The position numbers and the translations under genes were made by a program. Shown here in pieces: positions 50,701-59,302 of a DNA stretch of 64,000 nucleotides. Position 1 is the stretch's first letter. Each line of letters starts with the position of its first letter. The stretch comes from Prauserella_A oleivorans (GTDB taxonomy: Bacteria; Actinomycetota; Actinomycetes; Mycobacteriales; Pseudonocardiaceae): contig NZ_JBHUNT010000001.1 of NCBI RefSeq assembly GCF_042685745.1, positions 806,001 to 870,000 of the forward strand. The letters run 5' to 3'. The notes under the pieces were generated by a model, which had not been told where the DNA came from, searched no databases, and saw nothing but the letters and a program-made list of their open reading frames with translations.

Positions 50701-52301
50701 TGTCCACGCTCACCCCACCCCAGCTCACCGCGCGCGGCGAGCGCGCCACGGTCCGCCCGCCGAACCGGCACCGGCGGATGCTGACGGTCGTCGCCGTCAC
50801 CGGCGTGCTCGCCACCGTCGCGTCGTGGTGGTACCTCGGCTTCTCGCCTGCGCTGCTCATCGAGGGAGCCGACGCGGTCGGCCGGCTGCTCGAGCGGATG
50901 CTGCCGCCCGTCGCCGAGGAACCGGGCCGGACGGTCGACCTGGTCGTCGAGACGCTGCTGATGGCGCTGCTCGGCACCGTGCTCGCCGCGGCCATGTCGA
51001 TTCCACTGGCCTTCCTGGCCGCCAGGAACACGACGCCGCACCCGGTCGTCATGGCCGCCGCCCGGGGCGTCATCACGTTCTGCCGGGCCGTGCCCGACCT
51101 GGTGTTCGCGGTCGTGTTCGTCCGGGCGCTGGGTATCGGGGTGCTCGCCGGTGTCCTCGCGCTGGCCCTGCACTCCATCGGCATGCTCGGCAAGCTGTTC
51201 GCCGACGCCATCGAGGAGATCGACGAGGGCCCCCGCGAAGCGGTCCGCACTACGGGAGCGGGCCGGCTCAGCGTCCTGATCAGCGGGGTCGTTCCTCAGG
51301 TGGTGCCGTCCTGGATCGGCACCTTCATTCACCGGGTGGACATCAACCTGCGGATGTCGGTGGTGCTGGGCTTCGTCGGCGCCGGAGGCATCGGGTTCGC
51401 CCTGCAGAGCACGCTGCGGAGCCTGTCCTACGACTCCGCTCTGGGCATGATGCTGGCCGTTCTCGTCGTGCTCGCCGCGATGGAGGTGGCCACGGTCGTC
51501 CTGCGCCGGCTCCTGCTGCAGCCCTCGCCCCGGCAGCAACACCGCGAACGGCGCACCCGCTGGATCTTCGGAATCGGCCTGGTGGTGGCCACCGCGTACG
51601 CGTTCGTCGAGCTCCGGATCGATCCGCTCGCGGTGGTCACGTCGATCCCCGACCTCGTGGACGCGGCCGCGCGGCTGGTGCCGCCCGACTTCGGCCGGGT
51701 CGGCGACCAGCTGTGGGAGGCGGTCCTGCAGACCATCGCCATCGGGGTGTTCGCGACCGCGGGCGGCATCGTCCTGTCGATTCCGGTCGGCCTGCTGGCG
51801 GCGCGGACCGTGGCGCCGCACCCGGCCGTCGCCTGGGCCGCCCGCGGCCTGATGCTCGCCGTGCGCAGCGTGCCCGAGCTGATCCTCGCCGTCGTGTTCG
51901 TGGCGGCGGTCGGTCTCGGCCCGGTCGCGGGTGTGTGCGCCCTGGGCATCGGCTCGATCGGGTTCCTCGGGAAGCTGGTCGCGGACGCGGCGGAGGAGAT
52001 CGACCCCGGGCGGGTCGAGGCGGTACGCGCGGTCGGCGGCGGCTGGTGGCAGGTGCTGTTCTCCGCGGTGCTGCCCCAGGCCATGCCGAATCTGGTCGGC
52101 TCGTCGCTGTACCTGCTCGACGTCAACATCCGGCAATCCACCGTGCTGGGGATCGTCGGCGCCGGTGGTGTCGGCTTCCTGCTCTACGAGGCCGTCCGCA
52201 CGCTCAACTTCGAGTTCGCCGGCGCGATCATCCTGATCGTTTTCATCATCGTCTACGTCATCGAAAGGCTCGCGGGATGGATCCGCTCGCAGGTCATCTG
52301 A
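50700..52301 (+). CDS. phnE: Phosphonate ABC transporter permease, two PhnE domains fused
   Basis: A 533-residue permease about twice the normal PhnE length. Two homologous halves (about residues 15-275 and 290-525) each have an N-terminal helix, a five-helix permease core and an EAA-type loop (EAVRTTGAG in the first, EAVRAVGGG in the second) and end GFVGAGGIGF or GIVGAGGVGF. One polypeptide can thus replace a PhnE1/PhnE2 heterodimer. It overlaps the alcohol dehydrogenase gene by 25 bp. Confidence 0.93.
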   Translation: MSTLTPPQLTARGERATVRPPNRHRRMLTVVAVTGVLATVASWWYLGFSPALLIEGADAVGRLLERMLPPVAEEPGRTVDLVVETLLMALLGTVLAAAMSIPLAFLAARNTTPHPVVMAAARGVITFCRAVPDLVFAVVFVRALGIGVLAGVLALALHSIGMLGKLFADAIEEIDEGPREAVRTTGAGRLSVLISGVVPQVVPSWIGTFIHRVDINLRMSVVLGFVGAGGIGFALQSTLRSLSYDSALGMMLAVLVVLAAMEVATVVLRRLLLQPSPRQQHRERRTRWIFGIGLVVATAYAFVELRIDPLAVVTSIPDLVDAAARLVPPDFGRVGDQLWEAVLQTIAIGVFATAGGIVLSIPVGLLAARTVAPHPAVAWAARGLMLAVRSVPELILAVVFVAAVGLGPVAGVCALGIGSIGFLGKLVADAAEEIDPGRVEAVRAVGGGWWQVLFSAVLPQAMPNLVGSSLYLLDVNIRQSTVLGIVGAGGVGFLLYEAVRTLNFEFAGAIILIVFIIVYVIERLAGWIRSQVI

Positions 52302-53353
52302 ACGGCCCGGCGGCGCCGACGCGGGCACCGGCGCCCGCCACGACGGTGGCCGCCGTCTGGCATGGCGGCACCTCGGTGGCGCTCGAGGAGGTGCGGGTGC
52401 CCGAGCCCGGGGCCGGGGAACTGCTCGTCGCCGTCGACCTGGCCACCGTGTGCGGCAGCGACCGGCACACGGTCAGCGGCCGGCGCAGCGCCGCCTGCCC
52501 GAGCGTGCTCGGACACGAGGCGGTGGGCCACGTCGTCGCGGCGGGCGCGGGCGCACCGGCCGCCGTCGGTGACCGTGTGGTGTGGGGCGTGACGGTCAGC
52601 TGCGGCGCCTGCGACCTGTGCCGGAGCGGTCGCACAGCCAAGTGCCGGCACGTCCGCAAGATCGGCCACGAGCCGTTCGACGCGGGCTGGCCGCTGTCCG
52701 GAGGGTTCGCCGGGCACATCCTGCTGCCCGCGGGAACCACGGTCGTGCCGGTGCCGGTGGACCTGCCGGACACGCTGGCCGCGCCCGCCGCCTGCGCGAC
52801 GGCGACGGTGATGGCGGCCCTCGAGGCGGCCGGGTCGCCCGCCGGTGCCCGGGTGCTGATCTGCGGCGCGGGCATGCTGGGGTTGACTGCCGCGGCGATC
52901 GCCGCCGACCGCGGCGCCGCCACCGTCGTGGTCACCGATGTCGACCCGGACCGGCGCGCGCTCGCGACCGAGTTCGGGGCCACCGACACCAGGCACGCCG
53001 CCGAACCACTGCCCGCCGTCGACGTCGCGGTGGAGCTCTCCGGCGCCACCAGCGCCGCCGCGAGCGCACTCGCGGCGCTCGACATCGGAGGGCGGCTGGT
53101 CCTGGCCGGAGCGGTCACGCCCGTCGCGCCGGTGGCGGTCGACCCGGAACGCGTGGTGCGGGGCTGGCTGACGATCACCGGAGTGCACAACTACGAGCCG
53201 CGTCACCTGCGCCAGGCGATCGACTACCTCGCCGCGAGCCGCGAGCGGTGGCCGTGGGAGACGCTGGTGAGCCCGGCCGTCCCCCTCGCCCGGGTCGGCG
53301 ACCTGCTCGCCGGGCCGAACCAGCGGGTGCCCCGGCTGGCGGTGGCTCCGTGA
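52277..53353 (+). CDS. Zinc-dependent alcohol dehydrogenase associated with phosphonate catabolism
   Basis: A 358-residue medium-chain dehydrogenase. The catalytic zinc ligands are CGSDRHT and GHEAVGH, the structural zinc site CGACDLCRSGRTAKC, and the NAD motif CGAGMLGLTAAAIA. The family recurring in phosphonate clusters (HpnZ, TIGR03366 as I recall) has this make-up. Oxidation of a hydroxy- or aldehyde-phosphonate is likely, but the substrate is not known. The ATG at 52277 lies inside phnE; shorter starts are possible since the first 25 residues are Pro/Ala-rich. Confidence 0.87.
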   Translation: MDPLAGHLNGPAAPTRAPAPATTVAAVWHGGTSVALEEVRVPEPGAGELLVAVDLATVCGSDRHTVSGRRSAACPSVLGHEAVGHVVAAGAGAPAAVGDRVVWGVTVSCGACDLCRSGRTAKCRHVRKIGHEPFDAGWPLSGGFAGHILLPAGTTVVPVPVDLPDTLAAPAACATATVMAALEAAGSPAGARVLICGAGMLGLTAAAIAADRGAATVVVTDVDPDRRALATEFGATDTRHAAEPLPAVDVAVELSGATSAAASALAALDIGGRLVLAGAVTPVAPVAVDPERVVRGWLTITGVHNYEPRHLRQAIDYLAASRERWPWETLVSPAVPLARVGDLLAGPNQRVPRLAVAP

Positions 53354-54483
53354 GCGCCGACCTCGTCGTGGTCGGCGGCGGAATCGTCGGGCTCGGCCAC
53401 GCCGTCGAGGCCGTGGCCCGCGGTCTCACCGTCACCGTCGTGGAGCGGGAGGACCGGCCGCTCGGCGCGTCGGTGCGCAACTTCGGCCACGGGTGTGTGA
53501 CCGCCCAGGAGGGAGTGGCGTACCGGCACGCGCTCGCCGCCCGGGACCGCTGGCTCACGCTTGCCCGGCGCGCCGGGTTCTGGGCGGCCGAGACGGGAAC
53601 CGTGGTGGTCGCGCGGGCCGAGGACGAGCTCGAGGTGCTGGAGTCCTTCGCCGCCGAACGCGATGGTGCCGGTGTCACCATGCTGACCGCCGCGGAGGCC
53701 GACCGCCGCGCCGGCACCGCGGGCGCGCTCGGCGGCGCCTACCTGGAACGCGACATCCGGGTCGATCCGCGGGCCGCGGTGCCTGCCATCGCCCGCTGGC
53801 TCGCCGAGCAGCCCGGCGTCACGTTCGGGTGGTCCACGAGCGTGCTCGGCGTCGAGCCCGGCGGGGTCCGCACCAACCGGGGCGACATCGAGGCCCGGGA
53901 GGTCGTGGTGTGCATCGGCCACGACCTCGACCGGCTGTTCCCCGGGCTCGCCGCCGATGCCGGCGTCCGCCGCTGTGCGCTGCACATGCTGCGGGTGGCG
54001 GCGCCCGCGTACCGCACGCGGGCCGCCACCGAGGCGCCGGCCGTGCTCACCGGGCTGTCCATGCTGCGCTACGCCGGTCTCGTCCGGCAGCCTCCGTCCG
54101 CCCGGCTCAGGGCCCGGCTGGCCGCCGAGCGCCCGGAGCTGCTGGAGCTTGGGGTGAACCACATGTTCACCCAGCACCCGAGCGGCGACCTGCTGATCGG
54201 CGACACGCATGCCTATGGCGCGAGCGTCGACCCCTTCGCCGCCGAGGACGTCGACGAGCTGATCCTCGACGAGACGGCCCGGCTGCTGGGGACACCGTCC
54301 CTGCGGGTCCGGGAACGCTGGCGCGGGGTGTACGCCTCGGCGCCCGGGGAGTTTCTGGTGCGGCAGGTCCAGCCGGGGTGCACCGTGGTCGCGGTGACCG
54401 CCGGGATCGGGATGACGACCGGGCTCGGGCTGGCCGCGCACGTGGTCGACCAGCTGGTCACCGACCGCGTGCCGACGCCGTAG
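53350..54483 (+). CDS. FAD-dependent amine oxidoreductase associated with phosphonate catabolism
   Basis: A 377-residue D-amino-acid-oxidase-like flavoprotein. VVVGGGIVGLGHAVEA (residues 6-21) and VVEREDRPLGASVRNFGHG bind FAD; the C-terminus is VTAGIGMTTGLGLA. SVRNFGHG marks the TIGR03364 (HpnW) family of phosphonate clusters. Enzymes of this kind have been reported, to my knowledge, to oxidise 2-aminoethylphosphonate or its N-methyl form to phosphonoacetaldehyde. GTG at 53350 overlaps the dehydrogenase stop by 4 bp. Confidence 0.88.
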   Translation: MSADLVVVGGGIVGLGHAVEAVARGLTVTVVEREDRPLGASVRNFGHGCVTAQEGVAYRHALAARDRWLTLARRAGFWAAETGTVVVARAEDELEVLESFAAERDGAGVTMLTAAEADRRAGTAGALGGAYLERDIRVDPRAAVPAIARWLAEQPGVTFGWSTSVLGVEPGGVRTNRGDIEAREVVVCIGHDLDRLFPGLAADAGVRRCALHMLRVAAPAYRTRAATEAPAVLTGLSMLRYAGLVRQPPSARLRARLAAERPELLELGVNHMFTQHPSGDLLIGDTHAYGASVDPFAAEDVDELILDETARLLGTPSLRVRERWRGVYASAPGEFLVRQVQPGCTVVAVTAGIGMTTGLGLAAHVVDQLVTDRVPTP

Positions 54484-54488
54484 CGGCG

Positions 54489-55211
54489 TCAGCCCGGCGC
54501 GTCCTCCCCGGCTTCCAGCACGACGCGGATCGCGTCCGCCCGGATCCAGCGCTCGGTCAGGCACACCGGTGCGCCGGTCGCCTCGTCGGTGTTGAGCGAC
54601 TTGACGAACCACACCGGCGCCCCGGGGTCGATGGCGAGTTCGTCGGCGACCTCCTCGCAGGCGGCTTCCATGCTGGCGCGGACCCAGCTACGGGCGGGCA
54701 CCACGCCGCCGACGGTGCGGATGATGTGGTCCAGCGACTCGGACACCCGCACCGCGGTCGGCAGCTCGGGCACGGCGGCCGCCGCGACCCACTCGGTGCC
54801 CCACGAGGCAGGCAGGTCGTCGGTGAACGACCGGCGCTGCAGCCGCCACACCGGGGTCCCCTCTTGCATGCGGAGTTTGCGCGCCACCTCGGCCGGCATC
54901 GGCACCGAGGTGCAGGAGCGCACCACCGTCCGGGGTGTCGCACCCGCCTCGCGCAGCGTCTGGCTCCACGAGGGCGGGCGGCGGCTGGAGATCAGGTAGT
55001 CGACCCGCCGGGACGTGAAGGTCCCCAGGCCGCGCACCCGGCGGACGAGAAACTGGCGCTCGAGCTCCTGGACCGCGGCCCGGGCGGCCGCGCGGCCGAC
55101 CCCGAACCGTGCGGCGATCGCCAGCTCACCGTCCACTTTGGTACCGGGTGGAAGATCGGCGATCTCGGCGGCCAAGGCCGCTGCGATGTCCCGGTACTTG
55201 GCTGACGCCAC
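54489..55211 (-). CDS. GntR-family regulator with UTRA domain (PhnF-like)
   Basis: A 240-residue regulator. The winged helix is at residues 1-70 (KYRDIAAALAAEIADLPPGTKVDGELAIAARFGVGRAAARAAVQELE as a region; GLGTF wing). The UTRA effector domain (about 85-235) has TPVWRLQRRSFTDDLPASWGTEWV and LTERWIRADAIRVVL. UTRA-GntR proteins of phosphonate clusters (PhnF, PhnR) sense the substrate or phosphate. It is convergent with the catabolic operon, 5 bp from the FAD enzyme's stop, and closes the island. Confidence 0.9.
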   Translation of the reverse strand: MASAKYRDIAAALAAEIADLPPGTKVDGELAIAARFGVGRAAARAAVQELERQFLVRRVRGLGTFTSRRVDYLISSRRPPSWSQTLREAGATPRTVVRSCTSVPMPAEVARKLRMQEGTPVWRLQRRSFTDDLPASWGTEWVAAAAVPELPTAVRVSESLDHIIRTVGGVVPARSWVRASMEAACEEVADELAIDPGAPVWFVKSLNTDEATGAPVCLTERWIRADAIRVVLEAGEDAPG

Positions 55212-55281
55212 GGCCTCACTCTGTCACCCACACGGGCGGCCGGCATAGCCCTGCCACCAAGAGTTCGACTGACCGTCACCA

Positions 55282-55317
55282 AGGTCCGGTTTCGCCGGTC
55301 GACGGCGATCCGGACCT
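55282..55317 (-). terminator. Hairpin immediately after the AAA ATPase gene
   Basis: AGGTCCGG plus TCGCCG pair with CGGCGA plus CCGGACCT, interrupted by a small bulge, around GTCGA. It starts at the stop of the leftward ATPase gene. Confidence 0.55.
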
Positions 55318-56510
55318 CAGTCGAAGCGGTTCAGCAGGTAGTTGCCGAAGTGGGGGACCGTGAACGCGATGTGCCCGCGCTCGGCGGAGTAGACCAGCCC
55401 CTTCTTCATCAGGCTGTCGCGTGCGGGCGAGAGCGACGACGGCTTGCGGCCCAGGAACACGGCGACGTCGGAGGTGCCCGCGCTCTCGTCGCGGCCCTGC
55501 GTCAGCTCCGCCATGGCGCGCAGGTACTCGCGTTCGGCGGGCGTGGCCCGTTCGTACCGGGAGCCGAAGAACCCGACCGCCAGTTCGGCCTGCGCCTCCG
55601 GTGCCGCGACGCGCACGTCCTCCTCGGTGATCGGGTTCGACGGTGCGGCGTCCCATGCGGCCTTGCCGTAGGCCTGGATGAAGTACGGGTAGCCGCCGGA
55701 TGCGGAGAACAGCGCGTCGAGGGCGTCCGGCGTGATCTCGGCGTCCTCGCGCTGCACCGGCGCGAGGACGGCGCGGTCGGCGTCGTCGCGGCTCAGCCGG
55801 TCGATGCGGGTGTAGCGGAACAGCCGTTCCGAGTACGACTTCGACGCCGACAGCACCGCGGGCACGTGCGGGAGCCCGGCGCCCACCACGACCAGCGGCG
55901 CGCCGGACTGGGACAGCTCGTGGCATGCCGCGCACAACGCCGACACGTCCTGCGGCCCGAGGTCCTGGATCTCGTCGATCAGCAGCGCGACACCCGTTCC
56001 CACGTCGGTCGCCAGCTCGGCGACCTCGGTGAACAGCTCCACGAGATCGATCTCGATGTCCCCGGAGTCGGCGCGGCCCTGGGCGGGCGGGACGTCGATG
56101 CCGGGCTGCCAGCGGTCGCGCAGCTTGGCGTCGGGCTTGTTGGACTTGAGCGCGAACGCCTTGAGCACGGCGAGCACCTCGTCCACGCGGTCCGGTGCGC
56201 GATGCCGGACGGCGAGGTCGCGCACCGCGCGGTGCAGGGCCGCGGAGAGCGGCCTGCGCAGGTCGGCGTCCGGCCGCGCCTCGACCTTGCCCGCGCCCCA
56301 GCCGCGCCGGATCGCCATCGAGCGCAGTTCCCCCAGCAGCACGGTCTTGCCGACTCCGCGCAGGCCGGTGAGCATCAGGCTGCGTTCGGGCCGGCCGCGG
56401 GAGACCCGCTCCAGCACCACCTCGAAGGCGTCGAGCTCGCGTTCGCGGCCGGCGAGTTCGGGCGGGCGCTGGCCCGCGCCAGGGGCGAACGGGTTCCGCA
56501 CGGGGTCCAT
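55317..56510 (-). CDS. AAA/STAND-type ATPase with C-terminal winged helix
   Basis: A 397-residue ATPase of the Orc1/Cdc6-like archaeal-type fold. It shows PPELAGRERELDAF (N-terminal box), Walker A GLRGVGKT (about residue 49), Walker B ALLIDEIQDL, a sensor-1-like VVVGAGLP and a lid GGYPYFIQAYG. The C-terminal 100 residues form a winged-helix-like region (GRKPSSLSPARDSLMKKGLVYSAERGHIAFTVPHFGNYL). Proteins of this family are common in actinobacteria without known function; nucleic-acid binding is plausible. Confidence 0.85.
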   Translation of the reverse strand: MDPVRNPFAPGAGQRPPELAGRERELDAFEVVLERVSRGRPERSLMLTGLRGVGKTVLLGELRSMAIRRGWGAGKVEARPDADLRRPLSAALHRAVRDLAVRHRAPDRVDEVLAVLKAFALKSNKPDAKLRDRWQPGIDVPPAQGRADSGDIEIDLVELFTEVAELATDVGTGVALLIDEIQDLGPQDVSALCAACHELSQSGAPLVVVGAGLPHVPAVLSASKSYSERLFRYTRIDRLSRDDADRAVLAPVQREDAEITPDALDALFSASGGYPYFIQAYGKAAWDAAPSNPITEEDVRVAAPEAQAELAVGFFGSRYERATPAEREYLRAMAELTQGRDESAGTSDVAVFLGRKPSSLSPARDSLMKKGLVYSAERGHIAFTVPHFGNYLLNRFD

Positions 56511-56630
56511 TCCTACGACCGTATTGGCTTCTCTAGCTCAGACTCGATATTGGACGAGAAACGGCAATCGGCGTGTCACCGGCCATCGGGAGTTCGTCTT
56601 GATGTCACCCGGACGTGTCAGGGTCGGCGG

Positions 56631-57686
56631 GTGATCAGAACACAGCGTGTGCTCGCCGCGGTCGCGGCGCTGCTGGCGACCGTCCTCGTCGGCACCGCCA
56701 CGGCCACCGCGGCGCCCGAGCCGAAGCAGAAGTTCTTCGACATCCAGGCCCATCGCGGAGGCATCGGGCTCACCGTGGAGGGCACGCTCGCCGCGTTCTC
56801 GCGGGCCATGGAGCTCGGCGTCACCACGCTCGAGCTCGACGTGCAGATCACGCGCGACGGCCGGGAGGTCATCACCCACGACCGGCGGATCAACCCGGCC
56901 AAGTGTGCCGACACCGGCCCGGTCACGCCCGGCGACCCGCAGTACCCGTACGCGGGCAAGTACATCAAGGACCTCACGTTCGCCCAGGTGCGCACGCTCG
57001 ACTGCGGATCGCAGCAGCAGCCCGACCATCCGGACCAGGAGCTCTCCCCCGGCGCGAAGATGCCCACGCTGGCCGAGCTGTTCGCCCTCGCCCGTGAGTA
57101 CCGCGCGTTCGGAATCCGGTTCAACATCGAGACCAAGGTCGAGGCGGCGGCGCCGCACGAGACGGCTCCGCGGGAGCAGTTCGTGGAGCGCGTGGCCTCG
57201 GAGGTGGAGCGCTCCGGCTTCGCCCGCAACGTCACGATCCAGAGCTTCGACTGGGGCTCCCTCATGCTCATGCGCGAGCGCGCACCCAAGCTACCGGTGG
57301 TGGCGCTGACCCAGCCGGAGTTCCTCCAGGTGGGCGAGCCCGGCAAGTCGCCGTGGCTCGGCGGGCTCGACATCGACGACTTCGGTGGCAGCCCGGTGCG
57401 CGCGGTGACGTCGTTCGGGGCGAGCGCGCTCTCGCCGGTCCACGGCAACCCGCAGGGCGGCACCGTGAACGACCCGGACTACGTACCGTTCACCACCAAG
57501 GCGCTGGTCGACGAGGCGCACGAGGCGGGACTGAAGGTGGTCCCCTGGACGGTCAACGACAAGGCGACCATGCACAAGCTCATCGACGACGGCGTCGACG
57601 GGATCATCACCGACTACCCGGACCGCCTCCGCGAGGTGGTCGCCGACCGTGGCTTCAAGCTCCCAAGGGCGTACGACCGCCGCTAG
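56631..57686 (+). CDS. Secreted glycerophosphodiester phosphodiesterase family protein
   Basis: A 351-residue exported TIM-barrel enzyme. A signal peptide (IRTQRVLAAVAALLATVLVG, cleavage near ATA-APE) is followed by IQAHRGG (catalytic His), LELDVQITRDGREVITHD (metal-binding Glu/Asp and second His), FNIETK and the C-terminal VVPWTVND and GIITDYPD. The large insert at about residues 75-130 (PAKCADTGPVTPGDPQYPYAGKYIKDL region) is typical of the actinobacterial subgroup. It hydrolyses glycerophosphodiesters to glycerol 3-phosphate outside the cell. GTG at 56631. Confidence 0.92.
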   Translation: MIRTQRVLAAVAALLATVLVGTATATAAPEPKQKFFDIQAHRGGIGLTVEGTLAAFSRAMELGVTTLELDVQITRDGREVITHDRRINPAKCADTGPVTPGDPQYPYAGKYIKDLTFAQVRTLDCGSQQQPDHPDQELSPGAKMPTLAELFALAREYRAFGIRFNIETKVEAAAPHETAPREQFVERVASEVERSGFARNVTIQSFDWGSLMLMRERAPKLPVVALTQPEFLQVGEPGKSPWLGGLDIDDFGGSPVRAVTSFGASALSPVHGNPQGGTVNDPDYVPFTTKALVDEAHEAGLKVVPWTVNDKATMHKLIDDGVDGIITDYPDRLREVVADRGFKLPRAYDRR

Positions 57687-57691
57687 CATCC

Positions 57692-57729
57692 TCTAGGTGT
57701 TTCTAGTCGTGAAGTTAGAGACGGGTAGA
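57692..57729. promoter_or_regulatory. 38-bp symmetric element, copy 2, upstream of the DoxX gene
   Basis: TCTA at 57692 and 57702 and TAGA at 57716 and 57726, spacing 10/14/10, the same as at 45302. Over the 38 bp, 27 positions are identical to copy 1, including TTTCTAGT and TAGAGAC. An outer repeat GTTTCTA / TAGAAAC (57699-57732) is also perfect. It ends 70 bp before the doxX-like ATG, a position suitable for an operator or activator site. Confidence 0.65.
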
Positions 57730-57799
57730 AACATGAATGCGGCGAGGAGTGGGTAGGCCTTGCGGCGACAGTGTTCCCGATCATCAAGGGAAGGTCGCG

Positions 57800-58384
57800 A
57801 TGATTCTGCGCCGTGTGGCACGCCCACTTCTCGCCGCCATCTTCATCTCCGGCGGCATCAACGCCCTGCGTGATCCGGAGGGCCACGCCAAGATGGCGGA
57901 GCCGTTTCTCCACAAGGCCGTGACCTCCAAGGCCGACCAGCTGCCCGACCAGGTGCCGACGGACCCGCCGAACCTGGTGCGCATCGACGGCGCGGTCAAG
58001 GTGGTCGCGGGAACCCTGCTGGCACTCGGCAAGTTCCCGCGGGTGTCGTCGCTGGCACTGCTCGGCAGTCTCGTGCCGACGACCATCGCCGGGCACCCGT
58101 TCTGGGAGGAGAAGGACCCCCAGCAACGCCAGCAGCAGATGATCGAGTTCTTCAAGAACGCCGGACTCGCCGGTGGCCTGCTGCTCGCCGCGGCCGACAC
58201 CGAGGGCAAGCCGTCGGTGGCCTGGCGCGCCAAGCAGGTCGCCCAGGAGGCGGGCAAGCAGGTGCAGGACACCGCCGGCACCGTCCAGCGCAAGACCGGC
58301 AAGGCCACCGGCGCCGTCCAGCGCAAGACCGGCAAGGCGGCCGGAAAGGCGACGAAGGCCATCGAGTCGGTGCTCCCCCGGTAA
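57800..58384 (+). CDS. DoxX-family membrane protein with C-terminal repeat tail
   Basis: A 194-residue protein: a DoxX domain of about four helices (RRVARPLLAAIFISGGINALRDP, VRIDGAVKVVAGTLLALGKF, VSSLALLGSLVPTTIAGHPFW, MIEFFKNAGLAGGLLLAAAD) with the family motifs GINALRDP and HPFWEE. A basic Lys/Ala/Gly tail of about 50 residues contains an 11-residue unit twice. DoxX proteins act in thiosulfate or redox and envelope functions that are poorly defined. AAGGGAAGG precedes the ATG. Confidence 0.88.
   Translation: MILRRVARPLLAAIFISGGINALRDPEGHAKMAEPFLHKAVTSKADQLPDQVPTDPPNLVRIDGAVKVVAGTLLALGKFPRVSSLALLGSLVPTTIAGHPFWEEKDPQQRQQQMIEFFKNAGLAGGLLLAAADTEGKPSVAWRAKQVAQEAGKQVQDTAGTVQRKTGKATGAVQRKTGKAAGKATKAIESVLPR
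58281..58338 (+). repeat. 25-bp exact direct repeat, period 33, in the DoxX tail
   Basis: The same 25 bp begin at 58281 and 58314. In protein this is VQRKTGKAT then VQRKTGKAA, an 11-residue period with Lys/Arg spaced 3-4 apart. Such 11-mers make amphipathic helices (LEA/apolipoprotein type). Exact identity at DNA level suggests recent duplication. Confidence 0.85.
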
Positions 58385-58387
58385 CAC

Positions 58388-58440
58388 CGCCACGGCGACA
58401 GGCGCGCGAGCCCGGGCAACGGTACGCGGCGGCCGTGGCG
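58388..58440. terminator. Possible hairpin between the convergent DoxX and ABC permease genes
   Basis: A perfect 9-bp stem (CGCCACGGC / GCCGTGGCG) with a long 35-nt loop starts 4 bp after the doxX stop. The long loop makes it weaker than others in the window. Confidence 0.4.
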
Positions 58441-58486
58441 CGCTGGGTCGCCCGACAAGGTCGCCGGCCGGGCCGGACAGCGCTGG

Positions 58487-59302
58487 CTACCGGCTCGCCA
58501 CCCGGCGATACTTCGCGGTCGCCAGTGGCGCGAAGATCGCCACGATCGCAAGACAGCTCAGGATCGCGTACAGGGCGGCGTTCTCGGCGGGCCAGCCGCC
58601 CGGTGCGGGCCAGCCGGTCGGGCTCGTGTTGCCGAACAGGTCTCTCGTCGCGTTCACCGCTGCCGTGAACGGGTTCCAGTCCGCGATCGTGCCCAGCACG
58701 CCGGGCAGGCTCTCCTGGGGGACGAACGCCGACGACACGAACGTCAGCGGGAACATCCAGATCAGCCCCGCGCTGTTGGCGACCTCGACGCTGCGGGCGA
58801 CCAGTCCGATGTAGGCGCCCACCCACGACATCGCGAAGGCGAACAGCAGGATCATCAGGTAGCCGAGCACGGCGTCGAGCGGGTTGGAGCGGATGCGCCA
58901 GCCGATCAGCAACCCCGACGCCGTCATCACCACGAGCACCACGACGCTCAGCACCTGGTCGGCTGTGGTGCGCCCGACGAGCACCGCCAGCCGCGACATC
59001 GGCAGCGAGCGGAACCGGTCGATGATGCCCTTCTGCAGGTCGTTGGCGAATCCGATCACCGTGTAAGACGAGTTGAACGCCACCGTCTGCGCGAAGATGC
59101 CCGCGATCAGGAACTCGCGGTAGCTCGCGCCCCCGCCGCCGGGGCCGCCGATCGCATCGCCGAAGACGTAGGCGAACAGCAGCACGAACATGATCGGGAA
59201 CGCCGTCGCACCGAGCAGCCACTCGGGGTTGCGCCGGACGTTCATCACGTTGCGCCAGGTGATGACCCCGCTGTCGGAGACGATCTTGGAGAACCGGGTC
59301 AT
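58487..59302 (-). CDS. ABC-2 type permease (DrrB-like)
   Basis: A 271-residue permease with about six helices (LLGATAFPIMFVLLFAYVFG, IAGIFAQTVAFNSSYTVIGF, VLSVVVLVVMTASGLLIGW, YLMILLFAFAMSWVGAYIG, AGLIWMFPLTFVSSAFVP, ALYAILSCLAIVAIFAPLA). FANDLQKGIIDRFRSLPMSRLAVLVGR is the ABC-2 cytoplasmic motif, and PLTFVSSAFVPQESLPG the extracellular one of DrrB-type exporters. It exports a lipid- or drug-like molecule with the DrrA-like ATPase. GGAGG precedes the ATG, which overlaps the stop of a mini-ORF. Confidence 0.92.
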   Translation of the reverse strand: MTRFSKIVSDSGVITWRNVMNVRRNPEWLLGATAFPIMFVLLFAYVFGDAIGGPGGGGASYREFLIAGIFAQTVAFNSSYTVIGFANDLQKGIIDRFRSLPMSRLAVLVGRTTADQVLSVVVLVVMTASGLLIGWRIRSNPLDAVLGYLMILLFAFAMSWVGAYIGLVARSVEVANSAGLIWMFPLTFVSSAFVPQESLPGVLGTIADWNPFTAAVNATRDLFGNTSPTGWPAPGGWPAENAALYAILSCLAIVAIFAPLATAKYRRVASR

